Below the pieces are notes generated by a model, which was not told the origin of the DNA, did no database searches, and was given only the letters and a program-made list of their open reading frames with translations. Shown in pieces: positions 25,099 to 34,606 of a stretch of DNA of 64,000 bases; position 1 is the first letter of the stretch, and every line of letters begins with the position of its first letter. Origin of the DNA: Defluviibacillus sp043739385 (GTDB lineage Bacteria; Pseudomonadota; Gammaproteobacteria; Burkholderiales; Burkholderiaceae_C); assembly GCA_043739385.1 (NCBI GenBank), contig JAYUED010000050.1, positions 58,806 to 122,805 on the forward strand, written 5' to 3'. The position numbers and the translations under genes were made by a program.

Positions 25099-26331
25099 AT
25101 GGAAAGTTACATCCTCGACTGGGCCAACCTCTTGTTGCGCTGGGTTCACGTCATCACCGCCATGGCCTGGGTGGGCGCATCGCTCTATTTTGTGATGCTC
25201 GATAACAGCCTTGAGCCTCCTACCGACAAAGAGTCGCAAGAGAAAGGCGTAGGCGGGGAGCAATGGGCCGTTCATGGTGGGGGGTTTTACAACGCGCAAA
25301 AGTACCTCGTAGCTCCCAAAGTACTACCCGACCATCTCCACTGGTCGTACTGGGAAAGTTACACCACCTGGATTACGGGCTTCGCGTTGTTCACGGTCTC
25401 GTACCTGTGGAATGCCAGCACCTACCTCATCGACAAAAGCCTGATGGCGTGGTCGCCTGGTGCTGCAATCAGTGTGGCCATCGCCTTTTTGGCGGTGTTT
25501 TGGGTGCTGTATGACGGTATTTGCCAGCTCTTCGGGAAAGGTAAAAGCGGCGATGCGACTGTGGGTGCGCTGGTCGCCGTACTGGTCTGTGTTGCCTCAT
25601 GGCTAGCCTGCCATTGGTTTGCTGGGCGTGCCGCGTTTTTGCTGGTTGGCGCGATGCTTGCCACCACCATGAGCGCTAACGTGTTCTTTTGGATCATTCC
25701 CGGACAGCGCAAAAACGTCGCGGCCCTGCGCGCTGGTCAGCCGGTAGATCCAGTGCATGGCGTGCGCGGCAAACAGCGTAGCGTCCACAACACCTATTTC
25801 ACTCTGCCAGTGATCTTCTCGATGCTGAGCAATCACTACAGCTTCACCTACACCAATCCGAACAATTGGGTGATCTTGATTTTCATGATGCTGGGTGGCG
25901 CGCTGATTCGTCAGTTTTTTGTGTTGCGTCACAGCTGGAAATTGGGCAAGCGCGGCAACCCGCTGCCTTACGCGTTAGTCGGAGTAGTGATCATCGCTGC
26001 GCTTATTTACGCGCTACGTCCTGAGCCTTTTGCGATGAAAAGCGTAGCTGCTAATTCACAAGGAGCCCAAGGAGCAAGCGCGTCAGTGCCGATTGACTAC
26101 AAGCAGGTGCAAAAAGTGCTGGCGCAGCGCTGTTACATGTGCCACGGTGAGCAAGTTCAGATGAAGAACGTACGTCTTGATTCTGCTGAGGGTGTCAAGC
26201 AACATGCCCAGGCGATGTATCAGCAGGTGGTAGTGACGAAAATCATGCCTATGAACAACGCCACGGCCATCACCGATGACGAGCGAGCGCTGATTGGGTC
26301 TTGGTTTTTGGCGGGGGCAAAGGTGGAGTAG
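25099..26331 (+). CDS. puuD: Membrane urate oxidase with C-terminal cytochrome c
   Basis: A 410-residue protein. Residues 1-320 form a polytopic membrane domain (WVGASLYFVMLDN, HWSYWESYTTWITGFALF, NHYSFTYTNPNNW). Residues 330-410 are a cytochrome c domain with the heme motif CYMCH near residue 356 and a likely axial Met in KIMPMNNAT. PuuD proteins oxidise urate to 5-hydroxyisourate and pass electrons to the respiratory chain without making hydrogen peroxide. AAGGA precedes the ATG. With uraH, uraD, puuE and allC nearby, the route from urate to the allantoate products is complete. Confidence 0.93.
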   Translation: MESYILDWANLLLRWVHVITAMAWVGASLYFVMLDNSLEPPTDKESQEKGVGGEQWAVHGGGFYNAQKYLVAPKVLPDHLHWSYWESYTTWITGFALFTVSYLWNASTYLIDKSLMAWSPGAAISVAIAFLAVFWVLYDGICQLFGKGKSGDATVGALVAVLVCVASWLACHWFAGRAAFLLVGAMLATTMSANVFFWIIPGQRKNVAALRAGQPVDPVHGVRGKQRSVHNTYFTLPVIFSMLSNHYSFTYTNPNNWVILIFMMLGGALIRQFFVLRHSWKLGKRGNPLPYALVGVVIIAALIYALRPEPFAMKSVAANSQGAQGASASVPIDYKQVQKVLAQRCYMCHGEQVQMKNVRLDSAEGVKQHAQAMYQQVVVTKIMPMNNATAITDDERALIGSWFLAGAKVE

Positions 26332-26357
26332 AACTGTTGTAGATGCGTTTGCGTGAA

Positions 26358-27815
26358 TCACATTGCTAGTGCTTCATCTTCATAAAAATGTACCGCATTG
26401 CGACCCGTGTCTTTGGCCCGGTACATGGCCATATCAGTTTGTTTGAGTATGTCTTCCGCTGTAACGTGCATCGCGGGAAACATGGAGACACCAATGCTTG
26501 ACGTGCAGTGGTGGCTGACTTTCGTGTCAGTGTTGTTGCTTTTGGGGAGGGTCAAATGGTAAGGCTGTGCCAGCTCGTGCCGAATTTTTTCGGCCACTTT
26601 TCGGGCGTGGTGCCGTGCGGCCTCCAAATCCATGTCCAAATTGCCCAAGACAACAACGAACTCATCGCCGCCAAACCGCGCTACGGTGTCGATCTGACGC
26701 ACCACGCGGGTTAGGCGCTGTGCGACTTCCACCAGCAGCATATCCCCGACGCTATGGCCGTAGGTATCGTTAAGGGGTTTGAAATTGTCCAAGTCTAGAA
26801 ACAACAGCGCGCCCTTTTGGCCGTTGCGTTGGCAGGATTGAATCATCTGTGCGAGTCGGTCATTCAGCAAGCGGCGGTTAGGTAACAAGGTTAGCGTGTC
26901 ATGAAACGCCAAACGTTGAATTTCTACTTGTGTAGCCTCTTTCTCGGTGACATCCCGAAAACTCCAAACACGGCCTACGATGAGATCCTTTAAACGCTGT
27001 GGCTCGGAATACCGCTCAAAAATACGGCCATCCTTGAGCCGTATGGTGTCCAGGCTTGACTGAGCAGGATGGGCATAAAGCTCACGAACTTTGTCGAGAA
27101 ATTGCTCAGGGTCGGTCAGTTGTTGGGCTGAAAAATCCAGCAAACTGCTGTTGTCGCCAGATTGAAAGCAGGCGCTGGGTATGCTCCACAGGACTACAAA
27201 ACGCTGGTTGTAAGTTTCCACCTTGCCTTTGCTGTTGATCACCAAAATGCCGTCGGTGGTTGCTTCGAGCACAGCACGCTGTAACGATGCAGACGCGTGA
27301 AGGTTGCGTACCAATTCAGGAATGGGTAGCAGCACCAGCCAAATGCTAGCAACTCCGATGAACCATCCTGTTAAAGGCGATCCGGGGAAATAGGGGGCAG
27401 GGGTCATGTTGAGCATTTGCAACACCACGTGCAGTAACCAAGCCATCATGTATGTGGTGCCAAAGATTACGCCTGCGCGCGTATTAACCACCACGGCCAG
27501 CATCACCGCCACAGCGGTGGCCGTGGCTGCCGTGGTGTTGGGCATACCTCCATAAAGTATTCCCACTAGCACAAGCCATAAGAGTATGGAGAAGTACTGA
27601 AGTGATTTTTTTGGTTGTCCTTGGCGACTCATTCGCCATGCCAGCAAAACGGCCACTGTGAGGACCGTAGTGGCTACACCGCTGAATACTTTACGGTGAA
27701 ATAAAAATGGAACACCTACTGACAAGATAACTACGCAGACAAAAAGAAAGATGCCGTAAAAACGGTCTAGCAGTGGAATGCTAGATGCTTGCTGGTTGTA
27801 GGTATAACTGGGCAT
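26358..27815 (-). CDS. Diguanylate cyclase, membrane-anchored with PAS domain
   Basis: A 485-residue c-di-GMP synthase. Residues 15-185 contain about six hydrophobic segments. A PAS domain spans roughly 190-300 (LEATTDGILVINSKGKVETY). The GGDEF domain spans roughly 315-480, with DLDNFKPLNDTYGHSVGD and an intact active site FGGDEF. The inhibitory I-site RQID lies exactly five residues before GGDEF, so product inhibition is expected. I use the ATG at 27815; a TTG three codons earlier is possible. It converges on puuD. Confidence 0.9.
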   Translation of the reverse strand: MPSYTYNQQASSIPLLDRFYGIFLFVCVVILSVGVPFLFHRKVFSGVATTVLTVAVLLAWRMSRQGQPKKSLQYFSILLWLVLVGILYGGMPNTTAATATAVAVMLAVVVNTRAGVIFGTTYMMAWLLHVVLQMLNMTPAPYFPGSPLTGWFIGVASIWLVLLPIPELVRNLHASASLQRAVLEATTDGILVINSKGKVETYNQRFVVLWSIPSACFQSGDNSSLLDFSAQQLTDPEQFLDKVRELYAHPAQSSLDTIRLKDGRIFERYSEPQRLKDLIVGRVWSFRDVTEKEATQVEIQRLAFHDTLTLLPNRRLLNDRLAQMIQSCQRNGQKGALLFLDLDNFKPLNDTYGHSVGDMLLVEVAQRLTRVVRQIDTVARFGGDEFVVVLGNLDMDLEAARHHARKVAEKIRHELAQPYHLTLPKSNNTDTKVSHHCTSSIGVSMFPAMHVTAEDILKQTDMAMYRAKDTGRNAVHFYEDEALAM

Positions 27816-27940
27816 AGTGTCCAAAGGGGGGCTGGGGTACGCTGATGTGCCGTGCGAGTAAGTGAAGTAAGTTTGAGGTTAGCGACCAATCTTATGATCG
27901 CGTCTACTACGCCCCTTAAGTGCGAAAAAGGAGACTCTGA

Positions 27941-29236
27941 ATGTCGATTAAGTCCTTGTATTTACAAAAACGCATGTCTGCCACTGAGGCGGTGTGCCAT
28001 CTTCACAACGGCGATTTCATTATTGTGCCGACCGGTGTTGGCGAGCCACCGGCCCTGCTGACCGCGCTTTCAGAGCAGCGCCGCGATTTCCAAGACGTGA
28101 AGGTTGGTCAAATTTTGGCGATGCGCAAATATGCCTACCTCGACCCGCAGACTGTGGACAACGTGCGCCATGTGGCCTTTTTTTATGGCGGGGCTACTCG
28201 AGCTGGGGGGCAAGAGGGTTGGGTGGATTTCATTCCCAATTATTTTTCAGAAATTCCATCTCAAATTGAGCGAGGTCAGATTTCCGCTGACGTGGTTTTC
28301 AGCATGGCCTCTCCCATGGATGCACATGGCTATTTTTCGCTCAGTCTGGGTGTGGACTACACGATGGCCGCGCTGGCGCGCGCGCGTGCAATCGTGCTGG
28401 AAGTCAATCCCAATGTGCCGTTTGCCTACGGTAACTGCCATATTCACATCTCGCAAGTGACCGCGTTGGTGGAAAGTAGCGAGCCGGTGCAGGAGGTGGG
28501 TCTGCCGAACATTGGCCCGGTGCAAGAGGCGATTGGTAAATATGTGGCTGATTTGATTGACGATGGTGCTACGTTGCAAATCGGCTATGGCGGTATTCCT
28601 GATGCGGTGGTGATGCAGCTTACGCAAAAGCATGACCTAGGCATTCACACGGAGATGATTGGTGACGGTATTTTGAGTTTGGTGGAATGTGGTGCTGTGA
28701 CCAATCGGCGCAAAAATTACCAGCCCGGCAAGATGATTGCTACCTTTGGACTCGGTTCGAGCAAGCTTTACCGCTTCATGGACCGTAATCCTGGCCTGGA
28801 GATGCACCCCGTGGACTTCACCAACACACCTGCACTGGCTGGGAAAAATGACAATTTGGCTGCCATCAACGCCACCTTGCAAATTGACCTATTGGGGCAG
28901 TGCGGATCGGAGAGTCTGGGTTTTGCCCCGTATTCGGGTACGGGTGGGCAGTCGGATTTTGTGCGCGCGGCCAATCTTTCGCGCGGCGGCAAAGCCTTTA
29001 TCGTGTTGCCCTCTACGGCCAAAAATGACAGTATCTCGCGCATTGTGCTAAGCCTTTCGCCTGGTACGCACGTCAGCACCAGCAAGAACGATATCAACTA
29101 CGTTGTCACTGAATACGGCGTGGCTCAACTGCGGGGCAAGTCTGCCAAGCAGCGTGCCCGTGAGCTGATTGGCATCGCGCACCCAAATTTCCGTGCGGAA
29201 TTGACGGCTCAGGCTAAGCGCGAACACCTGCTATGA
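27941..29236 (+). CDS. Acetyl-CoA hydrolase/transferase family (4-hydroxybutyrate CoA-transferase-like)
   Basis: A 431-residue family I CoA-transferase. The glycine-rich IGYGGIPDAVVMQL near residue 208 and HTEMIGDGILSL near residue 232, carrying the catalytic Glu that forms the acyl-CoA thioester, are as in Cat1/AbfT proteins. GFAPYSGTGGQSDFVRAA near residue 328 and YVVTEYGVAQLRGKS near the C-terminus complete the family pattern. It moves CoA between acetyl-CoA and a short-chain acid; the acid is unknown. AAGGAGA lies about 8 bases before the ATG. It stands alone. Confidence 0.88.
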   Translation: MSIKSLYLQKRMSATEAVCHLHNGDFIIVPTGVGEPPALLTALSEQRRDFQDVKVGQILAMRKYAYLDPQTVDNVRHVAFFYGGATRAGGQEGWVDFIPNYFSEIPSQIERGQISADVVFSMASPMDAHGYFSLSLGVDYTMAALARARAIVLEVNPNVPFAYGNCHIHISQVTALVESSEPVQEVGLPNIGPVQEAIGKYVADLIDDGATLQIGYGGIPDAVVMQLTQKHDLGIHTEMIGDGILSLVECGAVTNRRKNYQPGKMIATFGLGSSKLYRFMDRNPGLEMHPVDFTNTPALAGKNDNLAAINATLQIDLLGQCGSESLGFAPYSGTGGQSDFVRAANLSRGGKAFIVLPSTAKNDSISRIVLSLSPGTHVSTSKNDINYVVTEYGVAQLRGKSAKQRARELIGIAHPNFRAELTAQAKREHLL

Positions 29237-29553
29237 GGTCTTTGATGCTTTTAATCTGAATATGCTATATATTATGTAGCATTAAAATGTTTCCTGTATT
29301 GCGCTATCTGCCAAAATCAATGAAAACTATTCGTAATTATTCTAAGAAGTTTGCATCAGATTGTCACCAGTCTGGTGCAGATGTGTGCGGCTTGAAAACT
29401 ATTGAATACTTTCTTGAAATTTGTTCATCAAAATTTACATACTTTTGCTGACAAATAGCGGAATACGCTAAGACAATTTCCACCTAAATCGTATAGATTC
29501 ACCGCCTGAGTTGCACTGCGCAGCAGCCTCCCTTTTTTAACCTGGATATCTCC
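29237..29553. other. 317-base A+T-rich intergenic region with two dyads
   Basis: This gap before the branched-chain amino acid transporter contains no gene. It is visibly richer in A+T than its surroundings. It holds a nested inverted repeat (ATGCTA at 29262-29267 with TAGCAT at 29277-29282, enclosed by TTTTAAT and ATTAAAA) and the near-palindrome CACCAGTCTGGTG at 29365-29377. Either could be an operator for the transporter operon. Confidence 0.5.
29365..29377. promoter_or_regulatory. CACCAG-T-CTGGTG palindrome
   Basis: A perfect 6-bp inverted repeat around a single T, about 177 bases upstream of the binding-protein start. It is a candidate operator for the liv-type operon; no regulator gene is adjacent. 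Confidence 0.4.
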
Positions 29554-30801
29554 ATGACTATTCGTTTTGCAAAACTGGCCCTTAATGCCGCTTTGGCCTC
29601 GGCTGTTCTGAGTTTCGCTGGCTCAGCCATGGCTGCTGACCCTATTCGCATCGGCGTAACAGGCCCTTACACGGGCGGTTCGTCCTCCATGGGGGTCAGC
29701 ATGCGTGATGGCGTCAAGCTGGCTGTTGATGAAATCAACAAAGCAGGTGGTGTGATCGGTCGTCAGCTGCAAATTGTTGAGCGCGATGACGAGGCTAAAA
29801 ACGAGCGGGGCGTGCAAATCGCTCAAGAATTGATTAACAAAGAAAAAGTTACGGCTACCGTGGGCTTTATCAACACCGGTGTAGCGCTGGCATCGCAACG
29901 CTTTTACCAAGAAGCCAAAATTCCGGTGATGAACAACGTAGCAACCGGCTCGGCCATCACGCATCAGTTTGATGACCAGCCTGCAAATTACATTTTCCGC
30001 AACGCTGCACACGACAGCATCCAAGCGCCCATGATTGTGGAGGAAGCTATTACCCGTCGGGGCTTTAAAAAGGTCGCGATTTTGGCTGACTCCACCAACT
30101 ACGGCCAGTTAGGTCGCCAAGATCTGGAAGCCGCACTGGGCGCGAAAAGCATCAAGGCCGTGGCGATTGAGAAATTCAACATCAAAGACGTGGACATGAC
30201 AGCGCAGCTGCTGAAAGCCAAAGAAGCCGGTGCTGAAGCGGTATTGACCTACGGCATTGGCCCTGAATTGGCGCAAATCGCCAACGGTATGACCAAGCTG
30301 GGCTGGAAAGTGCCAATCATCGGCAGTTGGACACTCTCCATGGCCAACTACATTGACAACGCTGGTCCTGGCGGCGAGGGTGCGCGCATGCCGCAAACTT
30401 TTGTACAAGAGCCTACTACGCCCAAGCGCCAAGCCTTCATCATCAATTACCTGAAAACTTTCAACCCTAAAAACGCGCGCATCGACTCGCCTGTTTCAGC
30501 GGCGCAAGGCTACGACTCGATCTACCTGTTGGCTGCCGCCATCAAGCAGGCGAATTCCACCGATGGCCCAAAGATCAAGGCTGCTTTGGAAGACCTGAAG
30601 ACACCAGTTGAAGGCGTGGTCACGACATACAACAAGCCGTTCACAGCGAAGGACCACGAGGCTATCACCGCAAATATCCCGATTTTTGGCGAAGTTAAGG
30701 GCCAACGCGTTGTGTACGCCTACCCTGAAGATTTCAAGAAAGCGTCAGAAGTGCGCGTCAAGGACGTCAATGCCAAAGGTGCATTGGCCGCCAAGAAGTG
30801 A
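29554..30801 (+). CDS. livJ: Branched-chain amino acid-type ABC binding protein
   Basis: A 415-residue periplasmic protein of the Leu/Ile/Val-binding type. The signal peptide is LALNAALASAVLSFAGSAMA, cleaved before ADPIRIG. The mature fold begins IRIGVTGPYTGGSSSMGVSM. It delivers an amino acid, or another amide or aromatic acid in some members, to the permease complex encoded downstream. A terminator-like hairpin follows its stop, which would make it more abundant than the membrane parts. Its substrate cannot be fixed. Confidence 0.87.
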   Translation: MTIRFAKLALNAALASAVLSFAGSAMAADPIRIGVTGPYTGGSSSMGVSMRDGVKLAVDEINKAGGVIGRQLQIVERDDEAKNERGVQIAQELINKEKVTATVGFINTGVALASQRFYQEAKIPVMNNVATGSAITHQFDDQPANYIFRNAAHDSIQAPMIVEEAITRRGFKKVAILADSTNYGQLGRQDLEAALGAKSIKAVAIEKFNIKDVDMTAQLLKAKEAGAEAVLTYGIGPELAQIANGMTKLGWKVPIIGSWTLSMANYIDNAGPGGEGARMPQTFVQEPTTPKRQAFIINYLKTFNPKNARIDSPVSAAQGYDSIYLLAAAIKQANSTDGPKIKAALEDLKTPVEGVVTTYNKPFTAKDHEAITANIPIFGEVKGQRVVYAYPEDFKKASEVRVKDVNAKGALAAKK

Positions 30802-30844
30802 TGTAGTGTTTCGTCTAAATTTGAATTAAGTTGAACTGGATTAA

Positions 30845-30885
30845 ATTGCCGCGCCAGCTATATCAGTTGGCGCGGTAATTTTTTT
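30845..30885 (+). terminator. Rho-independent terminator/attenuator after livJ
   Basis: ATTGCCGCGCCA (30845-30856) pairs with TGGCGCGGTAAT (30868-30879), a 12-bp stem with one G-T pair and an 11-base loop, followed by a run of T to 30885. It lies between the binding-protein and permease genes. Partial read-through is expected, because the permease genes have no obvious promoter of their own. Confidence 0.8.
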
Positions 30886-30925
30886 GGCGGATGCCATTGG
30901 GTGTAATTTTGAGGGTGCTTTAGCT

Positions 30926-31801
30926 ATGGAAATTTTTCTTCAACTCGTTTACAGCGGTGTCGCGCTGGGCATGATTTACGCGGTTATTGCGTTCGGCTAC
31001 CAGCTGACGTTTCAGACCTCTGACACCCTTAATTTTGGTCAAGGCGATGCGCTCATGCTGGGTGCTATGGTGGGCTTGACGCTGGTCAATATGGGCGTCA
31101 ACTACTGGTTGATGCTGCCCATTGTTATCGTCTTTGGTTTGTTCCAGGGTGCGCTGGTGGAGCGCATTGGTGTGCGCCCCGCCATCAAAATCAAAAGTGA
31201 ATTTGGCTGGATCATGTCCACTATCGCTTTGGGCATTATTTTTAAAAACGTAGCTGAAAACATCTGGGGCCGGGATGACTTAAGGTTCCCCTCGCCGTTG
31301 CCTGAATCGCCGCTCAAGGTATTTGGTGCCAACGTCCTTCCTATGGAAATTTTGGTCGTCGTGGGAGCAGTATTGATGATGCTGGCAGTGGAGTTTTTCA
31401 ACCGTAAAACCATTTATGGTAAAGCCGTAGTCGCCACTTTCAATGACCGTGATGCCGCCAAACTGATGGGCATCAACACCGGGCTGGTCATCACCTTCTC
31501 TTACGCGCTGTCGTCAGCTACCGCCGGGTTTGCAGGTGCGCTGATTGCGCCACTCACGTTGACAGGAGCCACTATGGGCTCAGTGCTGGGTCTCAAAGCT
31601 TTTGCGGTCGCCATCATTGGTGGGCTGACAAGTGGTATGGGCATCATCGTAGGCGGAATTATTTTAGGAGTGGCCGAAACCACAACGGGCTTTTACCTTT
31701 CCACGGGCTACAAAGATGTGCCCGGTTTGGTGCTGCTGCTGTTGGTGCTGGCCTTCAAGCCTGCAGGTCTATTTGGTAAAACTGCGATCAAGAAAGTCTG
31801 A
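30926..31801 (+). CDS. livH: Branched-chain amino acid ABC permease LivH
   Basis: A 291-residue inner-membrane permease. LVYSGVALGMIYAVIAFGYQ opens the first transmembrane segment, and GLKAFAVAIIGGLTSGMGI near residue 225 is the conserved LivH cytoplasmic loop. I start it at the ATG at 30926; the longer frame begins inside the preceding terminator. Its stop is followed after two bases by the start of the LivM-LivG fusion, so the two are tightly coupled. Confidence 0.88.
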   Translation: MEIFLQLVYSGVALGMIYAVIAFGYQLTFQTSDTLNFGQGDALMLGAMVGLTLVNMGVNYWLMLPIVIVFGLFQGALVERIGVRPAIKIKSEFGWIMSTIALGIIFKNVAENIWGRDDLRFPSPLPESPLKVFGANVLPMEILVVVGAVLMMLAVEFFNRKTIYGKAVVATFNDRDAAKLMGINTGLVITFSYALSSATAGFAGALIAPLTLTGATMGSVLGLKAFAVAIIGGLTSGMGIIVGGIILGVAETTTGFYLSTGYKDVPGLVLLLLVLAFKPAGLFGKTAIKKV

Positions 31802-31803
31802 CG

Positions 31804-33741
31804 ATGAACCGCAATTCTCTTATCGGCGCGGGAATCGGCCTGGCCGTGTTGGCCGCTGTACCGCTGATGCTGGACAACCCGTATTACATCCACATGATCG
31901 GCACGATCATGATTTACGCGATTCTGCTGTTTGGGCTGGACATCGTAGTTGGTTACACAGGCCAAGTGTCGCTGGGCCACGCTGGGCTGTTTGGTGTGGG
32001 TTCGTACACAGCTGGTGTGTTGTTCTTAAAGCTGGGAGCACCGCTGTGGGTCATCGTTCCCGCCAGTATTGCTGTAACCGCTGGCTTCGGGGCACTACTG
32101 GCGTTACCCGCACTGCGGGTAACTGGGCCCTATCTTGCGATGGTAACGCTGGCATTTGGCACCATCATCCAGATCTTGATCAACGAGATGGACTTCCTCA
32201 CTGAAGGCCCACTGGGTCTCAAAATTCCCAAGCCTTCGCTTTTTGGCGAACAGCTCAGCGAGCACGGTTTTTACTGGCTGGTGTTGGTGCTGATGGCGCT
32301 CTCAGTGGTTGTGGTTGACCGCATTTTGCGCTCACAGTTGGGCCGGGCATTTGAGGCACTGCGCGGCAGCCCTGTGGCATCGGACTGTATGGGCGTATCG
32401 GTGTACCGCTACAAGGTCTACGCATTTGTGATCAGTGCAGGCTTTGCGGGTTTGGCGGGTTGTTTGTATTCGTATTCCGAACAGTACATTTCGCCCAATA
32501 CCTACAACTTTGAGTTGACTGTGCTGTTCTTGTTAGCCGTCATCATGGGGGGGCGAAAGACACGTTCGGGAGCCTTGCTGGGTGCAGCCATCATCGTGAT
32601 CTTGCCTAAGTTGTTGGACGATCTGGAGCTGTTCCGTAACGTTGCGACAGTGCTTGCTGTGCTGATTACTGTGGGTGGTGCAGTCGGTATTGCCAAAAAA
32701 ATAACTACGCCCAAAGTCATGGTGATTCCTGTGGTGGGCACCATTGCATTGGCTGGTTTTTCTTTCTGGTTGCAGTCCATCACCGACTGGCGCTTGAGCA
32801 TTTTTGGCCTGATGATTTTGTTCGTTGTCTACTATCTTCAAGACGGTATTGTGGGCTTTGCCCGCAGCCTTTTTGCGCGTAAAGCAGTGGCCACAGACAC
32901 GAGTGCCTTGGCCCGTATTGACCTTGGCAAAGACGCTGTGGCGGTGGCGGCCAATGCGGGGCATAGCGAAGCTGGTAGCGATTTACTCATCGCCCAAGGC
33001 GTGCTGATGCAGTTTGGTGGCTTGAAGGCCATCAACCAAGTCGATTTGCGCGTCAAACGCGGCACCATCCATGGTCTGATTGGCCCCAACGGCTCTGGCA
33101 AGAGCACGATGATGAACGTGTTGACGGGTATTTACGTGCCGACTGCAGGCAGCATTGAGTTCGCCGGGCGTGCCGTGGTGGGGCGCACTTCAGCCGATAT
33201 TGCGCTTTCTGGCATTGCGCGAACCTTCCAAAACGTGCAGTTGTTTGGCGAGATGACGGCGTTGCAAAACATACAAGTGGGCTTGCACCATACCTTTGAC
33301 AGCAACATCCTCGATGTGGCGCTGAACACACCACGCTATCAGCGCGAAGACAGCGCTGCAGTGGCGCGTGGTATGGGTCTGTTGCATTTCGTAGGCTTAG
33401 GTGATTTGGCAACCGAGGAGGCGCGCAACCTGCCCTACGGCAAGCAGCGCCTGCTGGAAATTGCCCGTGCATTGGCACTTGATCCGCAGTTGCTGTTGCT
33501 CGACGAACCCGCTGCTGGCCTGACGGCACCAGACATCAAAGAGCTGATAGCCATCATTCACAAAATTCGCGATCACGGTATTACTGTGATCTTGATTGAG
33601 CACCATATGGACGTGGTGATGAGCGTTTGCGATGCAGTCTCTGTACTGGACTTTGGCCAAAAAATCGCGGAAGGTAAGCCTGCAGAGGTGCGGGCTAATG
33701 AGAAGGTCATCGAGGCTTACCTCGGCGGCACAGCGACTTAA
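31804..33741 (+). CDS. livM-livG: Fused LivM permease - LivG ATPase
   Basis: A 645-residue fusion. Residues 1-330 form the LivM permease (DIVVGYTGQVSLGHAGLFGV near residue 45, MGGRKTRSGALLGAA near residue 250). After a linker of about 50 residues, residues 395-645 form a LivG ATPase with Walker A GPNGSGKST, the signature LPYGKQRLLEIARAL, Walker B LLLLDEPAAGL and the switch His in IEHHMDVVM. I see no frameshift, so the fusion is a continuous reading frame. It works with LivH and LivF as one importer. Confidence 0.92.
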   Translation: MNRNSLIGAGIGLAVLAAVPLMLDNPYYIHMIGTIMIYAILLFGLDIVVGYTGQVSLGHAGLFGVGSYTAGVLFLKLGAPLWVIVPASIAVTAGFGALLALPALRVTGPYLAMVTLAFGTIIQILINEMDFLTEGPLGLKIPKPSLFGEQLSEHGFYWLVLVLMALSVVVVDRILRSQLGRAFEALRGSPVASDCMGVSVYRYKVYAFVISAGFAGLAGCLYSYSEQYISPNTYNFELTVLFLLAVIMGGRKTRSGALLGAAIIVILPKLLDDLELFRNVATVLAVLITVGGAVGIAKKITTPKVMVIPVVGTIALAGFSFWLQSITDWRLSIFGLMILFVVYYLQDGIVGFARSLFARKAVATDTSALARIDLGKDAVAVAANAGHSEAGSDLLIAQGVLMQFGGLKAINQVDLRVKRGTIHGLIGPNGSGKSTMMNVLTGIYVPTAGSIEFAGRAVVGRTSADIALSGIARTFQNVQLFGEMTALQNIQVGLHHTFDSNILDVALNTPRYQREDSAAVARGMGLLHFVGLGDLATEEARNLPYGKQRLLEIARALALDPQLLLLDEPAAGLTAPDIKELIAIIHKIRDHGITVILIEHHMDVVMSVCDAVSVLDFGQKIAEGKPAEVRANEKVIEAYLGGTAT

Positions 33742-33758
33742 GGCGAAAGGAACTAACC

Positions 33759-34481
33759 ATGTTGAGCATTCAAAATTTAGAAGCCGGTTACGGCAAAGTG
33801 CAAGTGCTGCACGGTATCTCCATCGAAGTGCCCAAGGGCAAAGTCGTCACGCTGATTGGCTCCAATGGTGCGGGGAAAACCACCACCATGCGGGCGGTAT
33901 CGGGGATGATCCAGCCTACTGCCGGCAAGATCACTTTGCACGGCAAGCGTATCGACGGCATGGAGTCCTACACCATTGCCAAGCTGGGTTTGGCTCACTC
34001 ACCTGAAGGGCGCCGCGTGTTCGCCACCATGTCGGTGACAGACAACTTGATCTTGGGCGCTTTCCCGCGCCTGACAGGTAGCCGCCCCAAGGGCGACGTA
34101 GCTGGGGACCTAGAGCGGGCAATGGAGCTGTTCCCCCGCCTCAAAGAGCGCCGTAACCAGCTTGCGGGCACCTTGTCGGGTGGTGAGCAACAAATGCTGG
34201 CAATGGCCCGCGCTGTCATGCTGAACCCCGAAATCGTGCTGCTGGACGAGCCATCCATGGGCCTCGCCCCAATTCTGGTGGAGGAGGTGTTCCGCATAAT
34301 TGGTGACTTGAAGGCTCGTGGCGTCACCATGTTGCTGGTTGAGCAGTTTGCGGCGGCGGCACTCAAGGTGGCCGATTACGGCTATGTGCTGGAAAATGGG
34401 CGAATCTCGGTGCATGGCGAAGCGTCCAAGCTGCGCGATGACCCGGCAGTGCAGGCGGCTTACTTGGGTGGTGGGCATTGA
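33759..34481 (+). CDS. livF: Branched-chain amino acid ABC ATPase LivF
   Basis: A 240-residue ATPase with Walker A GSNGAGKTT, signature LSGGEQQMLAMARAV, Walker B IVLLDEPSMGLAP and the LivF-typical C-terminus. AAAGGAAC lies 7 bases before the ATG. It is the last gene of the transporter operon, 17 bases after the fusion gene. Confidence 0.92.
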   Translation: MLSIQNLEAGYGKVQVLHGISIEVPKGKVVTLIGSNGAGKTTTMRAVSGMIQPTAGKITLHGKRIDGMESYTIAKLGLAHSPEGRRVFATMSVTDNLILGAFPRLTGSRPKGDVAGDLERAMELFPRLKERRNQLAGTLSGGEQQMLAMARAVMLNPEIVLLDEPSMGLAPILVEEVFRIIGDLKARGVTMLLVEQFAAAALKVADYGYVLENGRISVHGEASKLRDDPAVQAAYLGGGH

Positions 34482-34606
34482 TTTCAGCAGTCAAAAAACG
34501 GCCTTAAAAAGACAGTAAAAAGGTGTCAAAAGGGCATTCTGGCTAGGCCCAGACGCCCAACCCACCGTGTAGTTGACAATCGCAGGTTGACCACCTGTTT
34601 AATTTC

